Assembly: GCA_951213105.1 (NCBI GenBank)
Contig: OX578148.1
Span: 140,696,415-140,760,414 of the forward strand
Direction: 5' to 3'
Source of the DNA: Amaurobius ferox
Taxonomy: Eukaryota; Arthropoda; Arachnida; Araneae; Amaurobiidae
Length of the DNA stretch: 64,000 bases
Below are positions 34,961 through 47,999 of this stretch, piece by piece. How positions within the stretch are numbered: the first letter of the stretch is position 1; the number at the start of each line of letters is the position of its first letter. Under the pieces are notes generated by a model. The model made no database searches. It was not told the origin of the DNA and worked only from the letters and a program-made list of their open reading frames with translations. A program made the position numbers and the translations under genes.

Positions 34961-35781
34961 ATCACGAATCAAACATTTTTGAGGTGATGTCTGTGTGTGT
35001 GTGTGTGTGTGAGTGAGTCTGTGGAGACGATATCTCACGAACGAATGGAGCGATTCGAATGAAATTTGATAGAAAAATTACAATTCGTGAATACTGGAAA
35101 CTTATTGTTTTTAAACGTAATCGAATGTTCAGAACCCTCCTGAATTTTTGAGTGAAATTTTGAAAAAATCATCAAAAAATCAAAACCTTTAATAAAGTTT
35201 CGTAAATAGGCATTTCTTACCTAATTTTTCCCTAGAAAACGATTGACATAAACTTTAGAACGCTAGCATGAACCGTTCTCGAGATGTTGCACATTTTTCA
35301 ACCAAATTTATCAAAAAATCCCATAAATTAAAAGAAAATTATTTGTTGAGAAACATGTTCACTTTTCATATGCAATATCATGCGATAAATTGGGTGACAT
35401 CATTCTCGTGGATCTAGCTCGTTCCATTTATGAGAAAAGATACTTTGAGTAATACTTTTGTATTTGAGCGCCAATACTTATTTATCTGCTATAAGAATAA
35501 CTTATTCCTCCGTCCATAACGCTTGGCGAGATTTTGGCGACGAATTTGGCAGAATGTCGCCAACTTGGCGACTTTTTTAAATGTTGCCAAATTAAAGAAA
35601 ATCTCCCCAAATGGATAAAAATGACGCTAAATCAAAGAAAATGACGACTAATCGTCAAAAATTCAATATCGTGGAAAGAATATAAGTATCTACTATAAGA
35701 AAAACCTATTTTTTTACTGTAAAAGTAGTAAATTCATTGCATTATATAAGGAGAGTCATGTGTTGCCCACATCAGATTTTC
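34961..35781 (+). repeat. R1 repeat, 5'-truncated
   Basis: It begins at ATCACGAATCAAACATTTTT, inside the R1 consensus, directly at the end of Harbinger B. It has a short GT microsatellite (34992-35010), the CGTTCTCGAGATGTTG block and the 3' end ATGTGTTGCCCACATCAGAT. The missing part of R1 is not found on the other side of the A-B pair. Confidence 0.7.
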
Positions 35782-36243
35782 TTTAATGCAACAAGATCAA
35801 TAAAAATAACCGCATATCTGTATCTTTAAAATTAAGCGAGTTATATTTAATTCAAAATTGAACTTGTGAATGGGGACCCTATATCAAATAAGAAATGTAA
35901 ATTTGTGACATATCACAAAAGAGATAAATCTGGATGGTAATACAGAGGATACCCAACCGCGTAGTGAGTACTACTGCTTTATATGAGCGCCAATACTTAT
36001 GTTACTGTGCAATGCTTTATTTAGATACATTTGTGATAAAAAATTTTGCCACATATTAACGTATTTTTAATCTAAACAATTTCCATCGTCAATTTGTTTA
36101 TGATCCCTATTTTCACTGATGAAACAGCCATTCAGATGGAACGGAAAAGTGGCATAAGTCAGAATTTTCCCTTTATCATAATTCAGTTGACTTTAAAGAT
36201 ACAGATATACACACGGTTTTTTTAATGATCTTGTTGCATTAAA
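35782..36243. mobile_element. MITE-like element with ~45-bp inverted ends
   Basis: Left end TTTAATGCAACAAGATCA, then ATATCTGTATCTTTAAA near 35814; the right end is the inverse (TTTAAAGATACAGATAT near 36192, TGATCTTGTTGCATTAAA at 36226-36243). Length is about 460 bp with no coding capacity. It lies right at the 3' end of an R1 copy. No clear target duplication was found. Confidence 0.65.
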
Positions 36244-37660
36244 CATAAACATTTTCTGATTGATCGAATTTGTCTAAGGGGGGTCGTATAAAAATTAAAA
36301 AAATGTATATTTTTGAAAATTAATGGGAGGACTATTTCATTAACGTAGTCTTATTTCCTACCTTACTTTTAACATTTTTGCCCTTTACATGGCCCACTTA
36401 TCTCCAACTTTTCAATATATAATATTATAAATATATAATATAATATTATATATTATATTATATCATATATTTATTATAAAATATTATAAATATATAATAT
36501 AATATAATATATAATATTATATTACATATTTATAATATTATATATTATATTATAAAGAATTAAGCGTGTTTCAATCTTTTTGGGACACCCTGTATAATGC
36601 TTTGACTACGACCTTCTTAGCGTATAATTCTTACGAAAGTGATTTGGTGGAAGCATTTTATATTTGTTTTGGTCTGTTCAAGTTTCGGTATTTCGCGATT
36701 TCAGGAGAGCTTAACGGACCTGGACCTAAAAGGACTATGGACCTATTCATTTTGTCACGTTTGCATACCATGTTTACATAACCAAGGCCAAATTATGTAT
36801 CCATTGGGACAAGGTCGTTTCGGGCGCGGAAATATTTTTATGTCACAAATAAAGGGCCCCAAACTAGTGCTGACACGGGGGCCCAAAATTCCATGTCAGA
36901 ACTTGAAAAGTGAAACAACTGACAAAAAAGGGAAAAAAACTAAAAATAGTAAGAAAAAACTGACGTAATGTGAATTCATACACCCAACTCTTTTTTTACA
37001 CGAATTTGAAGTTACACGGTTCAAAAAAGTCTTCCTTTTTTGAAAAAATTATTTGATCTAACACGATTTCAAAGTCATTGTCTTATACTTATGTATACTT
37101 AGATTTTACAAGCATTTCTGAAAAACGTATCTACCGTGTAAAAAAGGAGTTGGGTGTATATATTTTTTTACTTACAAAGTGTCGGATAATCGATTTTTCG
37201 GATAACCCATTTTCAAATGTGAGACATTTTACTGCATTTAATGTTCAAAACGTGAAAGTTCGCTGGAGGCCTCAAAAAACCTGATGCGGGCAGCACATAA
37301 CTTTTCCTAGATGATGCAATGGCTGCGAAATAACGGTGTACAATATCCATAGAATAATGGTTTTAGCGTTGAATAAGCACCGCGTGAATTGAAAGTGGGC
37401 ACTTTTGGTAACTTACGAGTCCAGACGGGGCTTATTTCGACTCACATGTAAAATGTTCATAATACAATTATCATTTTATTCATGACAATTGCATGAAATA
37501 AATGACTATTAGTGAATTCTTGGGAGTCCAAATACAAAACTATTGCAAAAGTATCTTGAAATGGTAGGATAAATGGAACGATCTGGATTCAAGACAACGA
37601 TATTATATATGGAAAGTGGTGCATTTTAACGATATTTACACCATTTTTAATTTTATATAT
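36244..37660. other. AT-rich palindromic DNA, a mariner-like end, no gene
   Basis: 36415-36558 is built from TATAATATTA-type palindromic units. At 36570-36598, CTTTTTGGGACACCCTGTATA matches on the other strand the TACAGGGTGTCCCAAAAAG ends of some mariner-like elements; no partner end was found. ORFs at 36566-37284 have no recognised domain. The GGGCCC motifs near 36857-36882 are not attached to a Harbinger end. Confidence 0.35.
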
Positions 37661-37665
37661 ATTTT

Positions 37666-38577
37666 TACTTTCCTTATATACAATAATGTATAAGAGAAGT
37701 ATTGTGACGGGGTCGAAAATTCGAATTCGAGTTTTCGACGGGAGAGCACATTTCAAGCATCCCTGATCACGAATCAAACATTTTTGAAGTGATGTATGTG
37801 TGTGTGTGTGTGTGTGTGTGTGAGTGTGTGTGTGTGTGTGTGTGCGTGTGTGTGTGGAGACGATAACTGACGAACGAATAGACCGATTCGAACGAAATTT
37901 GGTAGGTACAAAAATTACAATCCGTGAATACTGGACGCTAACTTTTCGAGTGAAATTTTGAAAAAATCATCAAAAGATCAAAACCTCTAAAAAAGTTACG
38001 CAAATAAACATTTCTTATGTAATTTTTCATTAGAAAACGATTAACATAAATTTTAGAACGCTAGCATGAACCGTTCTCGAGATATTGCACATTTTCCAAA
38101 AAAAATTATCAAAAAATTATATAAAATAAAACAAAATAATTCCTATTGAGAAACATGTTCACTTTTCATATATCATATCATGCGATAAATTCGACGACAT
38201 CATTCTCGTGGATCCTAGCTCCTTCCATTCATGAAAAAAGATACTTTGAGTAATACTTTTGTATTTGAATGCCAATAGTCATTTATCTGCTATAAGAATA
38301 AATTATTTCTCCGTCCATAACGTTTGGATAGATTTTGGCGACGAATTTAGTGGAATGTCGACAACTTGGCGACTTTTTAAATGTTACAAAATCAAAGAAA
38401 ATCTCGATAAAAATGACGCTAAATCAATGAAAATAACGACTATTTGACGAAAATTCAATATCTTGGAAAAATATAAGTATCTACTATAAGAATAACCTAT
38501 TTTGTTTACACTGTAAAAGTAGTAAACACATTGCATTATATAAGGAAAGTCATGTGCTGCCCACATCAGATTTTTTT
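37666..38577 (+). repeat. R1 repeat, near full length
   Basis: It starts ACTTTCCTTATATACAATAA, continues GTATTGTGACGGGGTCG at 37709, a GT microsatellite (37795-37855), the GAACCGTTCTCGAGATATTG block and the 3' end CATGTGCTGCCCACATCAGA near 38569. It gives the clearest single-unit length for R1, about 0.9 kb. Confidence 0.7.
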
Positions 38578-38589
38578 CTGTTATACCAA

Positions 38590-39160
38590 TGTGTGTAAAA
38601 ACCTGCAATCTCTCGCTCGTGCTAACGTTTGACAGTTTGTGTCAATCGTTTTCTAATTGAACATGACATGTGAAATATTCATAAATGATGATTATTCGTT
38701 TAACAGTTTTCAAAATTTGATTATTAAATATATTTTTTAAATTCATTTGAAAACCATATAATATCTCGAGAACGGTTCAAGCTAGCGCTCTAAAGTTCAT
38801 ATTATTCGTTTTTTAATGAAAAATCACATCCTAAATAATCAATTTTTTATTATTGCTGAAAGTTCTGAATTTTTAGTGGGTTTTTTTTTCAAAAACATTA
38901 AAAAATGGGTCTATCTTCTAAACATTCGATTACGTTTAAAATTAATAGGATTCCAGTACTCGCTGATTGTAATTATCGTACCCAATTACTTTAGAAACGC
39001 TCTATTTGTTCGTGAAATAACACATACACACACGCGCACCATACAAACACCAATGCAAAAAGGCTCGATTCGAGTTCAGAGATGCTTAAAACGTGCTCTT
39101 TCGTCGAAAATTCGAATTCGAATGTTTAAACCCGTCCACACTATTTTTCCTGTATTTTAT
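38590..39160 (-). repeat. Diverged R1-like repeat, inverted
   Basis: On the minus strand it carries an R1-like start (GTGTGGACGGGTTTAAAC near 39140, CGAATTCGAATTTTCGACGA) and the CTCGAGATATTATATGG block near 38765. Identity to other R1 copies is low. Together with the copy to its left it repeats the inverted arrangement at 3296-5097. Confidence 0.5.
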
Positions 39161-39650
39161 TGCTTGAATAAAGAGAGAGCTCAAGTATGCTTGAATATGG
39201 AAAATACGCAAAAGTTAATAAAAATATCCATTATGTTAGTGAGACTTTTATAAAGCCAAAGTGACCCTAATGGGCTTACGTGGAGGTCATTCCATAGGGT
39301 TGTTGATTTAATAGGATTGGTAATGAGAGGTCATTTATTAAGGCAAATGTCTTTAGAAAAAAAATTTCTAAAAAGAAACTAAGCTATACTTACTTCCTAT
39401 GATAGAAAATGTGTTAGGGCAAAGCAAATGTGCTCAGTCAATAATGAATTGAAAATGATTTCTGAAAAAAGTTCGTTTATTTATGAACCTTTTTCTTTCT
39501 ACGAAAAATGGCGTCCAAAGATAACATTCTATGCAAATCATATGGTCACTCCTGTTCTCGCTTATTTTTTCTTCTTGTTTATATCCTTATATGCCACTCT
39601 GGATACAGAGCTGCTAAGCGCCACATCCTCTGTAAAGTTTCAATTTTCTC
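39161..39650. other. No gene; first half of a 60-bp direct repeat
   Basis: The stretch TCTATGCAAATCATATGGTC at 39529 and about 40 following bases recur at 39989. The short ORF at 39428-39664 has no known motif. The second copy runs directly into a TA microsatellite. Confidence 0.4.
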
Positions 39651-39651
39651 C

Positions 39652-39862
<211 letters not shown>

Positions 39863-40044
39863 AGGAGAAAACAGAAACATGCACATGTGGGAGATTGACC
39901 ATTGAGTTACATTGGTGCCGTGAGCGTTGCCCGGGTCGTAAAAGCTGCTTTAAGCGGGAAAGGGGTGTCGCAATCCACCCCAGCCATTCTATGCAAATCA
40001 TATGGTCACTCCTGTTCTCGCTTATTTTTTCGTCTTGTTTATAT

Positions 40045-40135
<91 letters not shown>

Positions 40136-40905
40136 AAATGTAATAATAAGAATATGTAAAAATAAAAAAATAAAAATACAATTCAAGTAATATTAACATC
40201 ACCATAGAAGCAAATTCACGGCCATAATGCCGATAAGAGAAAAGAACAGAACCTTCCCAAATTCGATGATTAATCAGAATTAAATTCCTCTTCAGGTCTG
40301 AGTATTTAACTCTAATTAACCCAAACAAATGCCTGTTTCAGATTAAGCAATAGTACATTACTATAAATGCTTAAACTCAGACTACAGGCATCAAAAAATG
40401 AAAAAATGAAAAAAGGATACATTAAGAAAATTGTATTACCATGCGGCATGAATCATTCCTCTTCTACCACGTGTATACACGATCAACCTCAACAACTTAA
40501 TCTAGAAGCACCGGAATTAACAAGTCGAAATTCTACCAGGGAGGCAGTACGAACGTTCACGGAAATACTCCCAAACCCGTCCAGTGAGTCTAAGCTGAAG
40601 ACTGGACAAGCAATTCAGAATACAATTTCCCAAACATGCAGAACTGAATATGAATATGAATCATAGATGAAAATTCCTACTAAACAAGAATTCATAGGAA
40701 AACTGGATAATCGAGATTGCCACTATACACCATTATAAGGGCGCACAAAACGTAGTTTCAATACTGACAAAAGTTACATTTTTTTGCAAAAATAAAATTC
40801 AAAACATTAATGTTAATGCATCTTATTTTCCGATTTTTTGATTTTTCTAATGTTTTTGACTTAGTTTATTATTTTTCATTTTTATTTATTTATATAATTA
40901 ATAAA
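39863..40905. other. Second TA repeat and unassigned sequence
   Basis: A block near 39905 (TTACATTGGTGCCGTGAGCG) recalls a retroelement primer-binding region, but no LTR was found. A TA microsatellite lies at 40047-40132. A 99-codon plus-strand ORF at 40367-40666 has no recognised domain. This is the DNA just beyond the 3' end of the Penelope-like element. Confidence 0.35.

Positions 40906-40970
<65 letters not shown>
40906..40970. repeat. TA microsatellite and A-run at the 3' end of the Penelope-like element
   Basis: On the minus strand the ORF stop TAA is followed by CATACAGG, a run of about 14 A, and then about 45 bp of TA repeat. The untranslated 3' part is only about 8 bases before the A-run. 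This fits insertion next to a microsatellite primed by its repeats. Confidence 0.7.
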
Positions 40971-40978
40971 CCTGTATG

Positions 40979-43726
40979 TTAGTCACTATAATTGGGAATG
41001 TTTTCTAGGATGTTATCGAGTGAAATTTGATACACTGAGTTGATAATTTTAATAACAAAATAGGGGGGATATGCATTATTAGTCGCTGTACTCAATAATT
41101 CCATAAAGTGCGCTAATTTATAATATTCATCACAAATTTTATTGATTCTAAGAGCCTGGTTTATTATAATATTTCTAAAAACAGATATATGCAGACAAGA
41201 GTCAAAATGTTGAATTTTTGATGTATTAAATTTGAAATCCTGTCTTTTATCATACAAGTTTATACCCATATTACAATTTTGTAAATTTAAATTTAAATTT
41301 AAAAAGTTTGCAACATTTGTGTCATTATTACTTGCATTTAATTGTAAATTTTTTGGATAAAAGTTTAATACTATAGGGATATTATTATTTGGGGATACAC
41401 ATAAAATGTCATCTATATATCTAAACATGTGCATATTATGCAAGCTTGGATTAATGTTTTTTTCATAGAAGAATAAATACAGATTAGCTAACAATGATGA
41501 GGCACCCCCCCCTTGTGGGATACCAACCTGTTGTTTAAAAATAGTACCACCATGTTGAATATAATTCTCATAAAGAGTGAAATTAAGTAATTTTTTAAAA
41601 AGAAAATTTGAATATTTTAGGTTGATATTATATTTTTCAAAAATTCCTAAAATAATTCTATACAGATCATCTATATTAATATTATTAAACAAATCTTTGA
41701 AATCAAAGGTATAAATACTACGAATATTAGTAAGAGTTTTCAATTTCTTAACTACTTCAAAACTGTTTTTTACAATATGACAATTATTTGAGATTTCATC
41801 TGACGAGGATACTTCATGTAATATCTTTAATAATAATTTTCCAGCATTAGTAATGTAAGAATTATGCCCACTGGTAATGGTTCGAAAAGCAACAGGGGAT
41901 TTATGAAACTTGGGTACTAAAACAATATATGGAATGTTATTACAACTATTTTTTAGATGGATTTGCTTATATTTGGCTGATATTCTATTGTATAAGATTT
42001 TAAGGTTAGTTTTATGTAAATTATAGATATGATTATTAAGTAAGTGTGACTGAAGGGTATTTTTATAATAATATGTACATATAATTGAGTAGTTTCCACT
42101 TGCCTTATCGACATATGTAATGACAAAATCATTTTGTATTTCTTTAATATCATTTTTAATTGAATTAAGTTTATATGAATTATTAATTTTCTGATTATAT
42201 ATATAATGATTTAAGTATTGCTCTATTAAGACTCTCCAAGGTTTAAAGGCTTCTACAGGGATTTGATATTTATAACTGATTTTATAAATAAATTTATTTA
42301 AGTCAATAAATAAACCTTTACATATTAATTTATGTTTAAATTTAGTAGGTATACGGTACTTAGTACCCAGTAACATCAGTGATCTTAGTGCATCATAATT
42401 AATAATATTTAGATTTCCCGTTATAACATGCCCATGGTGTTTATCTACGAAGTCTTTGTATTTTTCTAAATGACAGTGGCAATATGACTCTTTATCCAAT
42501 TCATAGTTTTGATTAATATCTACTGATTTGGCAATTTGATTATAGTTGAAAATATAACGTCCTAGCGGTTTATCATATTTATATGCAATTTTAGGATTTA
42601 CATGTTTGACTGGAAAGTAATTGGAAACCGATTTTAAAAAATTATTTATCTTCAGATTATTTAATACAGAATTAGTAAAATTCAAGGTACAGTATTCATT
42701 TATTTTAGTATTTTGTTTTGATTCGTCATTAAAGTTTAAGTCTGTGACATAAAAATAACTATTAAGATTTTTACTTCTGGTAATGAGCAAATCAAAGAAT
42801 AAATGTTTAAAATGAACGTTATCAAATGCAGTACTTAGAAAAAGATTATATACCATATTTAATTGCTGTTTTTTAATTGCGAAAATCCAGTTTTTACATT
42901 GTTTCCAATCAAAAGTAATTTTAAAATTTGCATGTTGCTGAAGGATGGCATTTTTTAGTTCAGATAATGATGGCAATTTTTTATTATATTTACTTGCTCT
43001 TTTAGTTCTTTTTGATTTACTTTTATGATTGTTGAAGGAATTATAAATATTATGGTCTTCATTAGGAGAATTAAAGGACTTTTTAACTATATTATGATGG
43101 TTAAATATTTGATTGAGTCCATATGGAAAGATGGTTTTGTGTGCACAAATGAATTCATTTTCAAGAAACAATCTGTCATAGTAATTTTTTTGAATACACA
43201 GAATACTAATTTCAATGTTGTCGAACCCATGTTTAGAAAAATGTTCGTATTCAAATTTTGATTCATTAAAGGAAGTTGCATTATTTGAAAAAATTTTTAT
43301 GTGATTCCTGTGTACGTTAATTCGGAGATGCAGAGGGTTGCTGGTTTGACCTATATATGACATATTACATTTTTTACATTCAATTTGGTAGATACAATTA
43401 TATGTTTTACAGAAGACAAGATTATTGTTACAATTGATCTGATTACTATTAGCAAACGGACAAGTTTTACATCTATTAGAATTACAAGATTTAAATTTAA
43501 TTGTGTTATTTAGTGATGCATGGCTGTACGATTGAAAGTTATATGAAGTGAATAAAGAATACTGGCTGGATGTACCGAATGAAGATGGAATAGTCATAGA
43601 GGATAAAGGATATTGTTGGTAGCTGGATAACGATCTAGGAGAACCCCAACAAGTTCTCGAATACCGAGCTTGGATGTCAGAAAGCATCCAGTTGCCAGTC
43701 GCTAATTTTTTATAATAAGACATCAT
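40979..43726 (-). CDS. Penelope-like element polyprotein, N-terminal GIY-YIG endonuclease plus RT (Naiad type)
   Basis: One 915-codon ORF from ATG at 43726 to TAA. Order: a Cys cluster (CNSNRCKTCPF, 81-91); the GIY-YIG nuclease (IYQI at 112-115, YIGQT at 124-128, R135, EHFSKHG at 161-167, LENEFI at 188-193, PYGLN at 201-205), which nicks the target; a linker with the CxC motif (CHC, 416-418) and HHGHVITGNL (430-439); then the reverse transcriptase: TYVDKASGNYSII (537-549), VPKFHKSPVAFRTI (604-617), FDFKDLF with D675, VGIPQGGGASS (734-744), and YIDD (770-773). Ordinary Penelope elements carry the nuclease after the RT; this reversed order plus CxC is described for the Naiad and Chlamys clades, and the Cys/His nuclease residues favour Naiad. 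All checked catalytic residues are present. Spider Naiads can encode selenocysteine; there is no in-frame TGA here. Confidence 0.93.
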   Translation of the reverse strand: MMSYYKKLATGNWMLSDIQARYSRTCWGSPRSLSSYQQYPLSSMTIPSSFGTSSQYSLFTSYNFQSYSHASLNNTIKFKSCNSNRCKTCPFANSNQINCNNNLVFCKTYNCIYQIECKKCNMSYIGQTSNPLHLRINVHRNHIKIFSNNATSFNESKFEYEHFSKHGFDNIEISILCIQKNYYDRLFLENEFICAHKTIFPYGLNQIFNHHNIVKKSFNSPNEDHNIYNSFNNHKSKSKRTKRASKYNKKLPSLSELKNAILQQHANFKITFDWKQCKNWIFAIKKQQLNMVYNLFLSTAFDNVHFKHLFFDLLITRSKNLNSYFYVTDLNFNDESKQNTKINEYCTLNFTNSVLNNLKINNFLKSVSNYFPVKHVNPKIAYKYDKPLGRYIFNYNQIAKSVDINQNYELDKESYCHCHLEKYKDFVDKHHGHVITGNLNIINYDALRSLMLLGTKYRIPTKFKHKLICKGLFIDLNKFIYKISYKYQIPVEAFKPWRVLIEQYLNHYIYNQKINNSYKLNSIKNDIKEIQNDFVITYVDKASGNYSIICTYYYKNTLQSHLLNNHIYNLHKTNLKILYNRISAKYKQIHLKNSCNNIPYIVLVPKFHKSPVAFRTITSGHNSYITNAGKLLLKILHEVSSSDEISNNCHIVKNSFEVVKKLKTLTNIRSIYTFDFKDLFNNINIDDLYRIILGIFEKYNINLKYSNFLFKKLLNFTLYENYIQHGGTIFKQQVGIPQGGGASSLLANLYLFFYEKNINPSLHNMHMFRYIDDILCVSPNNNIPIVLNFYPKNLQLNASNNDTNVANFLNLNLNLQNCNMGINLYDKRQDFKFNTSKIQHFDSCLHISVFRNIIINQALRINKICDEYYKLAHFMELLSTATNNAYPPYFVIKIINSVYQISLDNILENIPNYSD

Positions 43727-44466
43727 GTAATAGGGAATGATAGTAACCTTTATTTCCCCAAAATAAAGGCACTTGCATTAAAAAAAGAGACTCTTTAGCC
43801 AAGAATGCACCTTAATTCAATTACAAAGGTGGAGACACAATTACAACATAAGAAAGGTACCATTATTTTTCAAACAAATGGATCATCTAAAACACTATGA
43901 AAATATATAAACTAATGTGTAGACACATTAAGACCCGGATTAAATAAATGCTTAGGAATAAGCAAAACTAGGATAGATAGTGGAAAAATATACATATACA
44001 CATTGACTATTCCAGAATAAATTGATTCAAATTAACATCCATCAATACAACATGAAACACAATATTTTACTTCAGAACTAATATAATCTAAGAATAATAC
44101 AACCATTGCTGTAAATACAGAATTCAAATTCTTCCAATAAATATGCATTTATTTAATGGTTCAACAATTCAGAGATTCAACGTATGAAAGGCTACGTACG
44201 ATCACAAAAACAATAAGATATTCAATATATGAAAAACTAAGATCGATCACAAAAACAATGGCTAAGAATAGAATTATTACCTAGGAATTACAATTACCAG
44301 AAATTTTAAAATGATAAGATAAGGGATAATGAGATAAAAATGAAGTTAAAATTTGACACCAATTCAGCGCAAATGCAGCTAACTTTAGTGTAATTCAGTA
44401 CTAACTAATTAAAAATGAATGTTACCACAGAAACTCGTAAACAACTAGACAGAAAATAAGAAACCA
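43727..44466 (-). other. Probable 5' region of the Penelope-like element
   Basis: About 740 bp between the start codon and the next TA microsatellite. It has no long ORF and no similarity I can see to the 3' end, so I cannot mark a pseudo-LTR. Just after the start (43742-43768) is CCTTTATTTCCCC and an inverse-like GGGGAAATAAAGG/AAATAAAGG pattern that may fold. Confidence 0.4.
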
Positions 44467-45747
<1,281 letters not shown>

Positions 45748-46369
45748 TGATAATTAAATTCATATCAATGCATAATAAATCTATCTTCTCTTACTTTTTG
45801 GCCTTGATTTTTTTGAGATAAATCATATACCTAATTTATCTGTTTTTACAACATTTCAGTATATAACATATAGAAGTTCACTACATGACAAATATGATCT
45901 ATATGCGTTAGTAATGGGTTGTTTCTTCAGGTGAATTTGGTTAAAAAATAAAATAATTGTATGAAATGAAACTTCAAAGAAACTTAGATTTTAATATTTT
46001 CAAAAATGCAAGAGGAAGCAGATATTTGTTATAACACTTTTGCAAAAATAAATAAAAATATTCTTAATATATATCATTTACTTTTATTTACATTATATTT
46101 ATTTACATTACATTTATTTACATTAAATTCATTTATATTAATACACTTATACAAAAAGTTGATCAGTAGAGTGCCTATTACAATTTCAATCATGAGGATA
46201 GAAAAATATTTTGTACACATGCGTTCTTAAAAATGTAGTATCTTGATAACTCTGTACAAATTTATAGTGTTAAATTAAAGTGTGTAAGAATCTTATGGGA
46301 TTGCAAACATATATATTAAAATAAAATAAAAATAAATCGTATGTTCAAATGAAATAAAATAAATCGAAT
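45748..46369. other. No recognisable gene
   Basis: AT-rich. A TTTATTTACATTA unit repeats a few times around 46080-46140, giving a low-complexity ORF. Nothing else was seen. Confidence 0.4.
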
Positions 46370-47850
46370 TACCTTAAAAAAAAGCAATATTTTTATTAAT
46401 GCTTCGACATTTGATTTATCCTTCTGAAGTTCTTTATAAACCTTCGATGGCATAATTGTATTTTAAAATATTCAAATAATATGTAATTTTTTAATAGAAT
46501 TTTATGATTTTCTACAAAATCTTAGTATAAAATAGGATGCTTGAAAATAAAAAAGAAAACTGGATTTACTTGCATTGCGAAAGTTCCAGCATTTGCATAA
46601 TTGCTGTTCAATAATTTTTATATAATTCTAAATTTTTTCAGCTATTTTGCAGTGCTCTTCAATATTTCAACACACACAAAATAATTTTTCAATACATTTT
46701 CTCGATTGTATCAATCTCCTACCCTATATTTCTTTTTATTAAATGTCGATCAATATTTTGCATAATATATTCACAAATGGAAATTCACATTGGCGTGTAC
46801 ATGGGTTTTTAAGTTATCTTATCCAAAGAGACAAATACGCAAACATATAGACTATCCTCTTTGGATCTTGTGCCATTAAACCATAATCAACCAACCAACC
46901 AACCAACCAACAGCAAACATATAGGTACACACACAGACAAACATCTTGAATAACGTGTTTAAATCATGTTCAGAAAATCCTGAAATATATTTTACCGACA
47001 AAATCTCGATTTTGCAAATTTTTGGGATACTATTTGTATTTAATAGTATGAGAAATAAATAAAATTTATTTTCGATTTCAATATTGTTTATCGCATTTTT
47101 GCTACTATACAAAACTTATTAGAATAGGACTAAAATGCCTTGACTCAACATTTCCTACATTTTATACACATAAAAGGATTTTTCAAACCCTTAATATCAT
47201 ATTAAATAATTTGACTGGTGATAGAGTACACTAGAAAATAACAATATAATGCACTTTGGCACTTTACTACAAATTAAATAAAAAAAATTTAGGCGTTAGG
47301 TTAATAATTAGTAAAAATTATAAAATTTTTTGAAATGTTTTTCCAATATAAATTTCTAGTCGAAAATTCTTCCAATTAAAATGTCCACCTCTTACGAGAT
47401 TGCAAAATTTCATATTAAATTTTGAAATAAAATTAAAAATTTTAATGACCCTGAAATAAAGTAGTTTTATTATTAATGCTTCTGCATTTGTTTTTCTGAA
47501 GTTCTTCGGTGTAAACTTTAGCGACATGACATAATTGAATTCTGAAATATTCAAATAATACAGATTTCATTAATAAAATTTCATGATTTTCTACAGGGTC
47601 CTGACATAAAATATGATAATTTAAAGTAGAAAAAATACCAGATTCTATTTGCATCAGCGAATGCATAATCAGCATTTGCATTCAGTTATGCATTTTTAAT
47701 TTTTCAGGATGCTGAAAATTTCTAAAAGTTTTTTAGTTACTTTGCATAGTTTTTCAGAATCTTTTCCCCGGGTATATCAATCCCTCTCTATTTTTTTTTT
47801 GTTTTATTAAATCTGCTATTCTAACCTCAAAAGTTAAAGCAGATACGCAT
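46370..47850 (+). repeat. Diverged direct repeat (~1.07 kb apart)
   Basis: 46395-46560 and 47470-47640 align: ATTAATGCTTC, TTCTGAAGTTCTT, ATATTCAAATAATA, TTTTATGATTTTCTACA-type blocks in the same order. Between them are a CCAA microsatellite (46887-46911) and a block near 46740-46850 related to the repeats starting at 48020 and 48850. This is probably a decayed tandem duplication of a longer repeat. No coding sequence was found. Confidence 0.55.
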
Positions 47851-47999
47851 ATTGCACAATTTAAAGTTTTAGTCGATTTTTTAACTACAAATCCAGTGAT
47901 ATAACTAGCTATATCAGCCAGAAAGAAGTTTAAGCTGTCATGGATGTTACTATCAGGTTTATTGTCTATTTCCTGTAGATTTTGTGGCATACTTTCTGC

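Noticed and set aside
39900..39960. LTR retrotransposon primer-binding site (TTGGTGCCGTGAGCG)
   Set aside because: No LTR ends, polypurine tract or gag/pol coding sequence were found nearby.
43025..43281. ORFs on both strands inside the Penelope-like gene
   Set aside because: They are out-of-frame shadows of the 915-codon ORF.
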